A DNA stretch of 64,000 nucleotides, from positions 46,995 through 110,994 of the IMG/VR virus record IMGVR_UViG_3300027747_000004; one strand, written 5' to 3'. The translations under genes were made by a program, and so were the position numbers. Shown here one piece after another: positions 26,654 to 34,718 of this stretch. Numbering within the stretch: the first letter of the stretch is position 1; every line of letters begins with the position of its first letter. The stretch is from a virus. The notes beneath the pieces were generated by a model. It searched no databases. It saw only the letters and a program-made list of their open reading frames with translations, and was not told the origin of the DNA.

Positions 26654-27544
26654 ATGACCGATATTACGCAAGGCACGCCGTTGCCAGATATTCACTCCAC
26701 AACGACGCAGACAACAACTGCGCCGGATTGGTTTTCAACTTACATGCAGGATATTGCAAAGAATGGCGCAGCTGCTGCAACAAATGCAACGTTTGCGCCT
26801 GCAACTGCTAATCAAACAGCTGCATGGAAAGCTGCAGGCGCCAATGTAGGCAACTATCAGACCAACTTAGATGCGTCAAAAAATCTTGTAACACAAGGCG
26901 CACTGTCTGCTGTAGACCCTAATAATGCTAATGGCGTGCAATCATTTATGTCTCCTTATATAAATGACGTAGTAGACAACATTGGCGCGCAAGGTCAAAA
27001 CAACATTGCACGTGGATTGGCGCCGCAAGTCACTTCAGGTATTGTAGGCTCAGGCATGTTTGGCTCTAAACAAGGCGCAAATGCGTTGGCGTCAAATATT
27101 GCAAATGCTGAAAATAACATTACTCAACAGCAAACACAAGCATTGCAAAGTGGCTATAGTCAAGCACTGGCAGCTGCGCAAAATCAGCAAGGCTTTGACT
27201 TTACAGGCGCAGGGTTAATGTCTGGCCTTGCAGGTCAAACACAAGCATTAGGGCAAGGCGATGTCAACACATTGGCAACAATGGGTGCGCAAGAGCAAAC
27301 CAACAATCAAAATTCAAATCTCTTTGACTTGCAAAAGCAACAGTACGCGGCCAATCTTTTAAAGGGCTATACAGTGCCTACTGGTGTAACAAGCAACTAT
27401 GTTGGCCCAGGTGGTGCAGGACAATACTCTTCATCGTCTCTAGCAACAGCAGGTGGCACCGCTGCAATTATTGCAGGGATTGCAAGCTCACCGGGTGGGC
27501 AGCAAATGATTGATTGGTTGCAAAGAAATGGGTACCTCCCATAG
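26654..27544 (+). CDS. Ejection-type protein, Ala/Gln/Asn-rich (296 aa)
   Basis: The protein has a Thr/Ala-rich N-terminus and long Ala/Gln helical stretches (ASNIANAENNITQQQTQALQ, GYSQALAAAQNQQGFDF), ending in a Gly-rich segment and an apolar stretch (GGTAAIIAGIASSPGGQQMI). This composition is typical of podoviral internal proteins such as T7 gp14 or P22 gp7, which enter the cell envelope during DNA ejection. No specific motif proves the family. Confidence 0.5.
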   Translation: MTDITQGTPLPDIHSTTTQTTTAPDWFSTYMQDIAKNGAAAATNATFAPATANQTAAWKAAGANVGNYQTNLDASKNLVTQGALSAVDPNNANGVQSFMSPYINDVVDNIGAQGQNNIARGLAPQVTSGIVGSGMFGSKQGANALASNIANAENNITQQQTQALQSGYSQALAAAQNQQGFDFTGAGLMSGLAGQTQALGQGDVNTLATMGAQEQTNNQNSNLFDLQKQQYAANLLKGYTVPTGVTSNYVGPGGAGQYSSSSLATAGGTAAIIAGIASSPGGQQMIDWLQRNGYLP

Positions 27545-27557
27545 TTAAAGGCTGAAT

Positions 27558-29642
27558 ATGGCACTACCCGTAATCCCCACATTGCCTACTGACGCAGCAA
27601 CAAATCCTGATGCTGCTGCGCAGTATACATCTGCGCTAGATAGACTGTCAAAGTCGCTAAATCAACGCAATGATACTAATTGGTTTAGCATCGCAGGCGC
27701 TTTACTAGACCCAGGCAAAACTGGCTCATTTGGTGAAGCTGCAGGCCGCGCAGCAACTGTTGTTGGTCAACAGCGACAAGCTGAGCTTGAACGACAGCCT
27801 GCGATTGTGCAAATGCAAATGCAAATCGAAGGGCAAAAGTATGAGTTGCAAAGCCGCGCTGACGCAATGAGAATGCTAGGCGAAGCAATTGGTGCACCAC
27901 CTTCGCAAGTTGCGCAAGTCTTAAAGAACGGATCTGAAGGTACCGCAGCAGCTACTGCAACAGCGTCAACGCCGGGGCTGGCTGAAACGGCTAATAAGTT
28001 GCAGCAGATTGACCCCAAAGTCTATTTGAAAATCGCCGCTAAAAACCCAACAATAGGGGCCTTGGTCAAAGACTACGCAGGCATGACTGACGCGCAGATT
28101 AAAACGCAAATTGAGCAAGACAAACTTAGTGAACAGCAAAACCAAAACAAGATTGGCAATCAGATTGAAGGCGTTAAGCTACAAAACGCATATCTTGAAT
28201 TGCAAATCAAAGTGCTGCAGGCTGGCAATGACCAAGAAGCTAAGCGTCGTGCAAATGCTGAGTTCATTGACAAAGTTGGCCCCACTGCTGCAAAGGCTTA
28301 TGGCATTGAAATACAGCAACCCGCAGCAATGCCTTCACCACAAGCGCCTGCAATTCCAGGTGTAACAGCACCTGCTGGAGGCACTGGAGCAGCAAGGCCA
28401 TTGGTTACCCCACCTACTCCGCCCGCAGGCCCTCAAGGGACACTGGTGACACCTCCGGCAGGTAGCCAACCACCACCTGCTCCTGCAATGCCGCAAGGTG
28501 GTCCTGCAATGCCGCAAGGTGGTCCTGCAATGCCGCAAGGTGGCCCTGCAATGCCGCAAGGTGGCCCTGCAATGCCTGCACCGCCTATGGGGCCTGCGGC
28601 AATGTCTCGACCTGCTGCGCTTGGTCCGGCGCCCGTTGCTACGCCTACAGGAAGTCCTGCAGCATTGATTGGCAACTTAACTGCAACCCGTGATAAGCTT
28701 TCAACATTGCTAGATGCAGCAGTCAAGTCTGGCAATCAGCAAGTACAAGCTGCTATCAGCCCGCAACTTGCTGATGTTGAGAACTTACTTCGCCAAGTTG
28801 GTGGACAAATACCGCAGCAAGCGCAGCAAGCGCCACGAGTATCTGCGTTGCAAGTGCCTATGCAGCCTGTTACGCAACCTGCAGCGTCTGTACCGCAAAA
28901 TATGAGTGATGTTAGATCTGACTCACCTGCAGTGCAGCGTGCTATTGAGCAAAAGCGTGCTGAGGCGCAAATTGGCATGGAGACAAGAAACGCTGAAACG
29001 CAATTAAAGCCTTTTAATGATAAAGTTGCTGCGCTTAATCGCTTCAACCCAACTACCAATTCGCAAGCCATCAACAATATGACCACTTTGCGCCAAATTA
29101 CAACTGACCCTGATGGGCAAGCTGTGTTTGGGCAATTGCAAGCACGCGATGTTGACACAGTCATTAAGCGTGCAGCAAAAGCTGCTGGGCAAATGGTTAA
29201 TACTGGCGTTGGCATTGGGCACTTTGGTCATGCCAATGTTAATGTTGAAGACTTGGTGTCCAATCTAAACTTGGATGATCGGCAAAAGAAACTAGCATCT
29301 CGTGCATTGAACGCTATAGCTGAAGAAACTGTTGCCAATCTTTCATTAAATCGTGAAGCAATTGGTGGGCGTCTTAGCAACTATGAAGACAAGCAACTTA
29401 GCGCTGCAATTGCAAACATAGGCAATTTGCCTGAAGCTATGTATTATTGGGCAGGCAAACGTCTTTTGCAACATCAAAACGACAGTAAAATTGCTGGGAT
29501 GTATAGCGCATGGGATGAAGCAAACCCAGGTCTTGCAGTTAAAAATCCTCGTGCGTTCTTTAAGACAGATGCATACATTAAGCAAAACAGCGACTACTTA
29601 GATGCACTAAAAGGTCTTGACCAAGTGCTCTTGAAAAAGTAA
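27558..29642 (+). CDS. Ejection-type protein with PQGGPAM repeats (694 aa)
   Basis: Helical, Gln/Ala-rich segments (about 85-240) are followed by a Pro/Gly/Met linker (about 255-365) containing four 21-bp repeats that encode PAMPQGG (28482-28565), and a second helical domain (about 370-694). The region around FGHANVNVEDLVSNLNLDDR to LSNYEDKQLSAAI is a well-ordered helical domain. Size, composition and place suggest a large internal virion protein (T7 gp15/gp16 or P22 gp16/gp20 analogue). No transglycosylase catalytic motif was found. Confidence 0.5.
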   Translation: MALPVIPTLPTDAATNPDAAAQYTSALDRLSKSLNQRNDTNWFSIAGALLDPGKTGSFGEAAGRAATVVGQQRQAELERQPAIVQMQMQIEGQKYELQSRADAMRMLGEAIGAPPSQVAQVLKNGSEGTAAATATASTPGLAETANKLQQIDPKVYLKIAAKNPTIGALVKDYAGMTDAQIKTQIEQDKLSEQQNQNKIGNQIEGVKLQNAYLELQIKVLQAGNDQEAKRRANAEFIDKVGPTAAKAYGIEIQQPAAMPSPQAPAIPGVTAPAGGTGAARPLVTPPTPPAGPQGTLVTPPAGSQPPPAPAMPQGGPAMPQGGPAMPQGGPAMPQGGPAMPAPPMGPAAMSRPAALGPAPVATPTGSPAALIGNLTATRDKLSTLLDAAVKSGNQQVQAAISPQLADVENLLRQVGGQIPQQAQQAPRVSALQVPMQPVTQPAASVPQNMSDVRSDSPAVQRAIEQKRAEAQIGMETRNAETQLKPFNDKVAALNRFNPTTNSQAINNMTTLRQITTDPDGQAVFGQLQARDVDTVIKRAAKAAGQMVNTGVGIGHFGHANVNVEDLVSNLNLDDRQKKLASRALNAIAEETVANLSLNREAIGGRLSNYEDKQLSAAIANIGNLPEAMYYWAGKRLLQHQNDSKIAGMYSAWDEANPGLAVKNPRAFFKTDAYIKQNSDYLDALKGLDQVLLKK
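28482..28565 (+). repeat. 21-bp in-frame tandem repeat (four copies)
   Basis: Units of CCTGCAATGCCGCAAGGTGG(T/C) start at 28482, 28503, 28524 and 28545, each encoding PAMPQGG, with a partial fifth. The linker is Pro/Gly-rich and likely flexible. The near-identity of units suggests slippage expansion. Confidence 0.9.
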
Positions 29643-29651
29643 AGGGTATCT

Positions 29652-30854
29652 ATGGCAACCACGCCTGTTAAATCTAGTGTAGACTCATTAAGTGGGTTTG
29701 ACCCAAGTTTGACTGTGCCATTTGGCGCAACTGCACCAGCATCTTCACCTGCTGCAGCCACATATGAAGACTTTGCTGCTTCTAACCCTGGTGCCACTGA
29801 AGAGCAATACACTGATGCAATGCGAAGGCGTGCAGCAGCGCCTGTTGCAGCAGAAGCTGACATTGACCCCTTGGCGCCATACGTGCGACGTGGGCCAGCA
29901 CCTGCAGCTCAAAAAGCTAATGAGGGACTTGGCATAAGTGAGATTGGCGCAACTCTTGGTGGCGCAGCCATTGGCTCACGTGTGCCTAACTACGTTAACC
30001 CAGATCTGACTGCTGCCAAAGTTGACTTAACTCGTAATGCAGCGTATGAGCAGTCATTGGTTAAGCCTTTGCAGGCTACACTTGATCAAGCGCACATGGC
30101 GCATCAAGCTGCACAAACTACACTTTCTGACGCTGCTATGACGCGTGATGCTGCGCATGCTGCTGCGCAAGCTGTTGGGCTTAATCCTGCTGACATTCCA
30201 ATTGAAGATCTTGCCGGTGATAAATGGAACAAAAAAGTAGTAGGTTCAATGGGCCCAGGCGGCGATAGCGTTACAGAAGCTGCACGTAACTACAATGTTG
30301 AAAAAGGCTTGCCTGCAGATTACAAAGCCACTCGCAGCGGATTGGCAGTGCCTCGAAGCTATGAAGAGCCTGCGCATATTGCAAATGCGCGTCAGGCAGT
30401 TGTTGACGCTGGGCTGGCTCATAAAACTGCGCAAGCAGAAGCAGCAGCAGCGCAACTTGCTTTAGAGCAGGCAAAAGCTGCAAGAAACGCGCCGTCCATA
30501 GCACGAGCAACTGCAGCAACGCAAGGGGCACAAGCAACGCTTGATGAGTTATCCAAGGCAAAAACTTTCTTGGCTAAGATTCCGGGCTTTAACACAATCA
30601 TGGGCGGTTTGTCAGCAGGTGAGCTAGTGCATGCCTACAATGAGTTTCAGGCAGGCAATACTCTTGAAGGTGTAATGGCGGGTCTTAGTGGCGCAGGCGG
30701 CTTGGTTGGGCTAATACCACATCCGGCAGCTAAGGCCGCAGGCGCTATTATGTCTTTGCCGCCTCTTGCGTACCAAGGCTACCAAGCTTACAAAGAGCAT
30801 AAGACAAAGAACCCCGACCTAGGCAATTTTGCACCCGGCCGCGGTGACTATTAA
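29652..30854 (+). CDS. Ala-rich coiled-coil protein, last late gene (400 aa)
   Basis: After a proline-rich N-terminus (about 1-95), the protein is dominated by Ala/Gln/Lys helices (about 110-290, e.g. AHMAHQAAQTTLSDAAMTRD and ARQAVVDAGLAHKTAQAEAA) and an apolar Gly-rich C-terminal part (VMAGLSGAGGLVGLIPHPAA). It is the last gene of the rightward operon; its stop overlaps the stop of the leftward gene 30851-31543, and no terminator hairpin is visible between them. Probably an ejection protein; family unknown. Confidence 0.5.
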   Translation: MATTPVKSSVDSLSGFDPSLTVPFGATAPASSPAAATYEDFAASNPGATEEQYTDAMRRRAAAPVAAEADIDPLAPYVRRGPAPAAQKANEGLGISEIGATLGGAAIGSRVPNYVNPDLTAAKVDLTRNAAYEQSLVKPLQATLDQAHMAHQAAQTTLSDAAMTRDAAHAAAQAVGLNPADIPIEDLAGDKWNKKVVGSMGPGGDSVTEAARNYNVEKGLPADYKATRSGLAVPRSYEEPAHIANARQAVVDAGLAHKTAQAEAAAAQLALEQAKAARNAPSIARATAATQGAQATLDELSKAKTFLAKIPGFNTIMGGLSAGELVHAYNEFQAGNTLEGVMAGLSGAGGLVGLIPHPAAKAAGAIMSLPPLAYQGYQAYKEHKTKNPDLGNFAPGRGDY

Positions 30855-31543
30855 AGCTCTTTGCCTTTAGTGTAAAACCACATACGCACTGAGCTCATTC
30901 CACCATCAATCAATACGTGGTTAGGAAATGCTTGGTACTTGTGGTACAGTGGATGGTTGATGAAGTTTTTCATCAGCAGGTACGCATCAGCATCCGGTGG
31001 TGACATACCCATGGCACGGTCAGTGTCAATGCACTTAACGTCAAAGTCATCCGCAAACTCTCGTTGCATTGCATGGGCTTGGTCATTTAGCAAGCCAATG
31101 ATGACTACACGCTTTTTCTTAATGCCTGTTGCAGCATACTCACCACAGTGTTTGCGCACCCCAAAGTCATGCTCAAGCTCTTTAACTGCTATTGCAATTT
31201 CTTGCTTTAGTGCACCGGCAATTTTCTTTGCTATGGCCTGAACGAGGTCATCAAGAGTGGGGTCCCAGGATGTACTGGTGGGCACTGGCGCCACTTCATT
31301 AGCAACTGTGGGTGGTTCTATTGCTTTTTGCTTTGGCACATCCAGCGCTATGCGAACCTTCAATTCTTTGATGAGCTCATATGCAGCTGGATATGCATTG
31401 AACGGGCGCTGCCGCGACTCAGGCAGCTTTTTTTGCGCTGCTTTGATTGCGTCAAAATACCCGTAACTGTGGTCTGTAACGTAGCGATGCGCAACAGTAA
31501 GCACCGTGTCAATTTCAGCTTTTGTCCAGAAAATTTTAGCCAT
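30851..31543 (-). CDS. Unknown protein with possible DNA-binding N-terminus (230 aa)
   Basis: The N-terminal ~60 residues (FWTKAEIDTVLTVAHRYVTD) look like a SANT/Myb-type or similar helical DNA-binding unit. The C-terminal ~95 residues (KKRVVIIGLLNDQAHAMQRE, then DFDVKCIDTDRAM and NHVLIDGGMSSVRMWFY) form a small alpha/beta domain of the DUF2325 kind, by eye only. It has its own leader, a ribosome binding site (GAAAAGG) and a promoter with a palindrome upstream (31567-31603), so it can be expressed apart from the modification genes. It may be a regulator; this is inference. Confidence 0.5.
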   Translation of the reverse strand: MAKIFWTKAEIDTVLTVAHRYVTDHSYGYFDAIKAAQKKLPESRQRPFNAYPAAYELIKELKVRIALDVPKQKAIEPPTVANEVAPVPTSTSWDPTLDDLVQAIAKKIAGALKQEIAIAVKELEHDFGVRKHCGEYAATGIKKKRVVIIGLLNDQAHAMQREFADDFDVKCIDTDRAMGMSPPDADAYLLMKNFINHPLYHKYQAFPNHVLIDGGMSSVRMWFYTKGKEL

Positions 31544-31566
31544 GATGTATCCTTTTCAATAGTCAA

Positions 31567-31603
31567 AGTACCGTAGACAACGTTGCCTACGGTACTGATT
31601 ATA
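31567..31603 (-). promoter_or_regulatory. Promoter with 30-nt palindromic operator
   Basis: On the minus strand TATAAT (31603-31598) is followed at once by the inverted repeat AGTACCGTAG...CTACGGTACT (31567-31596), whose centre is itself the palindrome CAACGTTG (31578-31585). The expected transcription start falls inside the palindrome, a common place for a repressor to act. TTGCAC lies 11 nt upstream of the -10. As RNA the palindrome would form a 10-bp stem near the 5' end. It serves the 30851-31543 gene. Confidence 0.6.
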
Positions 31604-31609
31604 CAGCAA

Positions 31610-31795
31610 TCAGGGTGCAAAGTCTGCTTCAGCTGCAACTTTTTGCCAATTTTCCACATTTACCAACTCAATCTTCAATGCCATCAAGGCTTCAATGATC
31701 TCTGGCAATGTGTAATGCTGCCGCAGCATGGCCTCAATGTACTTGCGTAGCACACGTTCTGCGGGATGCCGTAAGGCTAAATGTTGAGTAGCCAT
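31610..31795 (-). CDS. Small helical protein (61 aa)
   Basis: The gene overlaps the end of the hydroxymethylase-like gene by 19 bases and ends just before the 31598 promoter. The product is helical and mixed-charge (HPAERVLRKYIEAMLRQHYT, IIEALMALKIELVNVENW). No motif is recognised. Its tight coupling to the upstream gene suggests expression with the base-modification operon. Confidence 0.5.
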   Translation of the reverse strand: MATQHLALRHPAERVLRKYIEAMLRQHYTLPEIIEALMALKIELVNVENWQKVAAEADFAP

Positions 31796-32562
31796 TTTGA
31801 GAACTCGTACTTGGGGTTGATGACAGAGTTGCTAAGCTCCAAAGCTTCGTCTTTTGTGATGCGAGGTGGAGGGTCTGAGATGGATAGATATGTGGAGCTA
31901 CCCACAATTTCTTTGAACATTTCCATACGACGCACATAAACGTGGAAAGAACCTACGGTAACCGTAAGATTGCCCATGTTTACGCCAAGAATGGCAGCAA
32001 TGATCTCTTGCAAAAATGAGAACGTGGGCAGGTCATTGGCCATGCCCCATAGGATGTCTTGGCTGCGCATAATTGCACGAGCATTCAATTGACCATTGCG
32101 AATGCGAAACTCAATGGCAAGTGTGCAAGGCACATCTTTTGCGTCAATGTCCATGTGGTCAACGTCAGTGCCATACATTGGAATGACAGCACGGCGGCTG
32201 GTAGGGTCAGCCGTCAGCAACTTTACAATGTTGCGTACGCCATGGCGGCCAAACCAGTATGAGCCATAGTTGCTATTGAGCTTGCCGTTGGCAATGATTT
32301 TGCCCCACTGCGCTGCGTGATCTGCAATGGTCAGGTCATATGGATTGGCCTTGATGTACCAAGCCATTTCACGCTTAAGATACGGGATGTTGAGCGCACG
32401 GCCTTTAAATGCATTGAACCTGACGTACGGCCCAACTGTGTACGAGAAGTTTTCAATCTCCAGTGTTGTTTCGCCACGAGGCGTGGCCCATTCGCCGTAT
32501 TCACGCAGTACGTGGTACAGATTGATGAGGTCTGCTTCTTTATTGATAATCGCTAAGTCCAT
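31777..32562 (-). CDS. dCMP hydroxymethylase-like enzyme (thymidylate synthase family)
   Basis: The 261-aa protein aligns without gaps to E. coli ThyA from residue 145 to 209, so numbering coincides: nucleophile Cys146, Arg166, Ser167, Asp169, His207 and Tyr209 are all present, with the paired Arg123/Arg124 of the phosphate site upstream. Two positions are diagnostic: Asn177, which selects dUMP in thymidylate synthase, is Asp177 here, and His147 is Thr147. As I recall it, T4 gp42 (dCMP hydroxymethylase) has the same changes in CTN and RSNDVVFGFRND; here the segments are CTL and RSQDILWGMAND. The likely reaction is dCMP plus methylene-tetrahydrofolate to 5-hydroxymethyl-dCMP. A dCMP methylase is the main alternative. 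Neighbours are a dNMP kinase and a glycosyltransferase-like protein. Confidence 0.75.
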   Translation of the reverse strand: MDLAIINKEADLINLYHVLREYGEWATPRGETTLEIENFSYTVGPYVRFNAFKGRALNIPYLKREMAWYIKANPYDLTIADHAAQWGKIIANGKLNSNYGSYWFGRHGVRNIVKLLTADPTSRRAVIPMYGTDVDHMDIDAKDVPCTLAIEFRIRNGQLNARAIMRSQDILWGMANDLPTFSFLQEIIAAILGVNMGNLTVTVGSFHVYVRRMEMFKEIVGSSTYLSISDPPPRITKDEALELSNSVINPKYEFSKWLLNI

Positions 32563-33487
32563 TGTTGCCTTCTGTGATGTGGTATGGTTGATCTGGATAG
32601 TTTTGGAGATGATACAACGGTGGTGGAAGCTTGATGGCTTTCACGTTGTTGTTTAGTGCCCATGCGTAGGCATTGTTACCTAGCGCAAAGATCTTTCGCG
32701 GCGTAAGTTGCTGAATGAAACTTGCATCAGATGGCGCACCAGCAGCGTTTTGCGTATTTGCCCAGTACAAACAGCTTTCAGGTACGCCCTCATCTTCAAG
32801 AACTGTTGCCAACATTCTGCTGGGGCCATCGTTGTCAAGAAAGTTGATAAAAGGTACTACCACAGCTGATGACTTAACATTCATCTGAGGGCCTTTGTCG
32901 CACAGCATAAGGTAGTTGTCTTGCTTAAACGAACCGCCACCTGTGCTTTTGTTTGTGATGCTTGCGTATTTGATTTTGGCAAACAAGTCTTCAACATCAT
33001 CATTGACATAGTCGTAGTGTACAACTGTTAGATGCGTTTGCAATGCCAGTGCGTCATACGCAGCGTACACTTGACGCAATTGCGTAGTGTTGTCAAGATA
33101 CTCCTCACCAAGCCGCGCAGAAAATGCCTGCTCACAAACCTCATAGGCAGGTTGGCACAATACCACTACTGCACCACGTGCAAGTGCAATACGCTCAAGC
33201 ATGCGGCGACGCGGCATGTCAACACGTGAGTTGCCACCGCGGTACGCATCAGCGTAGATGGGCTCAGACAACCATGACCTATCCATGATGAGAGTGTCAT
33301 CAAAAGTCAAGGCAGGCGACATCGCACGAAAGTACAACTTGCACAGTTGCTCAGACGTTAAGCCTGAGTAAGGGCCATGCTTAACCATGTGCACCATGCT
33401 TGCGGTACTTTTGCTGATGATGACGCGCAGCTTTTCAGCAAGTGTTGACTTGCCTGCGCCGTCTGGGCCTTCTAAAATGATGATCAT
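32540..33487 (-). CDS. dNMP kinase fused to a uracil-glycosylase-like domain
   Basis: Residues 1-165 are a thymidylate-kinase-type P-loop kinase: ILEGPDGAGKSTLAEKL (Walker A), then DRSWLSEPIYADAY, the position of the family's DR(Y/W)xxSxxxY motif. Residues about 180-315 form a separate domain (YLMLCDKGPQMN, PFINFLDNDGPSRML, LYWANTQNAAGAPSD, IFALGNNAYAWALNNN, KLPPPLYH) that follows the outline of the uracil-DNA glycosylase superfamily, without its usual GEAPGxxE catalytic start. The kinase half would convert modified dCMP to the diphosphate, as T4 gp1 does. The second half may bind a base or nucleotide; that is a guess. It overlaps both neighbours by a few bases. Confidence 0.7.
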   Translation of the reverse strand: MIIILEGPDGAGKSTLAEKLRVIISKSTASMVHMVKHGPYSGLTSEQLCKLYFRAMSPALTFDDTLIMDRSWLSEPIYADAYRGGNSRVDMPRRRMLERIALARGAVVVLCQPAYEVCEQAFSARLGEEYLDNTTQLRQVYAAYDALALQTHLTVVHYDYVNDDVEDLFAKIKYASITNKSTGGGSFKQDNYLMLCDKGPQMNVKSSAVVVPFINFLDNDGPSRMLATVLEDEGVPESCLYWANTQNAAGAPSDASFIQQLTPRKIFALGNNAYAWALNNNVKAIKLPPPLYHLQNYPDQPYHITEGNNGLSDYQ

Positions 33488-34371
33488 AAAAAAGATTGTA
33501 GAGTTTTAATAGTTGTAAGTCGCGGTGTTACCAGCACTTCTTGTTTTTGACCCTTTATGACCCTACGTAGATCATTGGTGTCCATGGACTCAAGCTCATG
33601 CAGTTTAAAGCCATATGATGGCCCAACAGCTGCAAGCTCAATAGGGTCGCCGCCAAGTACGCAACCTGCATACGCTGCATGTAAATAGCGTACACGCCAC
33701 CAACCACATCCAGCGTGCTCATATGTGGGGCACAACACGCCTTTGTAAAAGCCATATTCCCAAACAATATCACTTTCAAGTTTGCGTGGCTGGCCCAAAT
33801 GCTTGCCACCAACAGAGTACACAGGCCAACTAAGACGTTGCGCACTTGCCCACAGGTGTGCGCCGGTTGACAATGACGCGTTGTACCACATTTGCTTACG
33901 TTGGCCCCATGACAGCTGATGCGTAGGTGGGCATACGTATAAGGGTGATGGGTCCCATGGCAAAATACATTCGACAGGTAAACCCATTTTGTCTTTGTTG
34001 CCCCAAGGGAACAATGGTGCAATCCATACGCGTGACTGAAGCTTTTCAACATCAATTACATTTGCCCATGTGGGCAGAATCTCTTGGAAAGACCAATCGT
34101 CGAGGCAGATGTATGCATTGGGTTTTTGTTCCAACGCATACACTGCCCCGGCGTGGTCAATCGCGTTGTGGTCCAATGGGTAAACATACACAAACACGGC
34201 GTCAAACCCAGAAAGATCTTCGCCAACAGTCACCGCACGGTGCGCCACATTGTGGCCCATCAAACGATACGCCATTGTCATGATCTCTGGAATAGAGACG
34301 AACTTCGTAGAGCTTGCCCTATCAGGATGATTGATGTGCGTCTCTGTGACGCCAGTGATGAGTATGTTCAT
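33484..34371 (-). CDS. GT-B glycosyltransferase-like protein, possible DNA-base glucosyltransferase
   Basis: The 295-aa protein starts like an N-terminal GT-B Rossmann half (MNILITGVTETHINH, MAYRLMGHNVAHRAV, GFDAVFVYVYP). In the C-terminal half, around residues 217-243, it has TYEHAGCGWWRVRYLHAAYA followed by GCVLGGDP. That is the usual form of the sugar-nucleotide site in GT-B enzymes (acidic residue, Gly, Arg, then an Ala/Gly-Cys-Val turn). In T4, GT-B enzymes glucosylate 5-hydroxymethylcytosine in DNA; the same role is inferred here from the adjacent kinase and hydroxymethylase-like genes. A protein or cell-surface target remains possible. It overlaps the kinase gene by ATGA. Confidence 0.55.
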   Translation of the reverse strand: MNILITGVTETHINHPDRASSTKFVSIPEIMTMAYRLMGHNVAHRAVTVGEDLSGFDAVFVYVYPLDHNAIDHAGAVYALEQKPNAYICLDDWSFQEILPTWANVIDVEKLQSRVWIAPLFPWGNKDKMGLPVECILPWDPSPLYVCPPTHQLSWGQRKQMWYNASLSTGAHLWASAQRLSWPVYSVGGKHLGQPRKLESDIVWEYGFYKGVLCPTYEHAGCGWWRVRYLHAAYAGCVLGGDPIELAAVGPSYGFKLHELESMDTNDLRRVIKGQKQEVLVTPRLTTIKTLQSFL

Positions 34372-34652
34372 TATGCAGCTTCGGCTTCTTCTTCAGCTTC
34401 GTCTTCGTACACAGCATCTTCAAGAGTGATGTCGCCACGTCCAGCATCATAGTGCACGTCACTGGAACGACCACCTGCAGCAAGGTAGTCTGCAATGGTC
34501 ATGCCATCTTCGTACAATGCAAAACGCGCATGTGCAAGGGAGCCTTCACGCTTTGGATTGACTTCCACATTAATGCGGATGACAGTGTTTTTGTCAATGT
34601 TGGGGCCACGTTCTTTGCGGGTTTTTTCGACGACTTCTTTGGTATCGGTCAT
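34371..34652 (-). CDS. Small acidic protein at the head of the modification operon (93 aa)
   Basis: The protein has a charged N-terminus (TKEVVEKTRKERGPNIDKNT), a short beta core (VIRINVEVNP, HARFALYEDGMTIADYLAAG) and a very acidic tail (YEDEAEEEAEAA). It is the first gene after the promoter at 34713-34718 and overlaps the glycosyltransferase-like gene by one base. No family is recognised. Confidence 0.5.
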   Translation of the reverse strand: MTDTKEVVEKTRKERGPNIDKNTVIRINVEVNPKREGSLAHARFALYEDGMTIADYLAAGGRSSDVHYDAGRGDITLEDAVYEDEAEEEAEAA

Positions 34653-34712
34653 ATAGATCTTTCTAAAAAGGATGAAAACTAACAGTGAATAACGTCAATG
34701 GTCAGTACTTGC

Positions 34713-34718
34713 ATTATA
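34713..34718 (-). promoter_or_regulatory. Candidate -10 of the base-modification operon promoter
   Basis: On the minus strand the sequence reads TGTATAATGCA, a perfect TATAAT that overlaps the helicase stop codon. It resembles the TGTACAATGCA in the early control region at 45540-45535. No good -35 lies at 16-18 bp. The following 60 bases form the untranslated leader of the 34652 gene. Confidence 0.45.

Noticed and set aside
31777-32562. Ordinary thymidylate synthase (thyA) or flavin-dependent ThyX
   Set aside because: Asp at position 177 and Thr at 147 depart from ThyA; no ThyX RHRxxSxNxxSxR motif exists. The dCMP hydroxymethylase reading explains the residues and the neighbours better.
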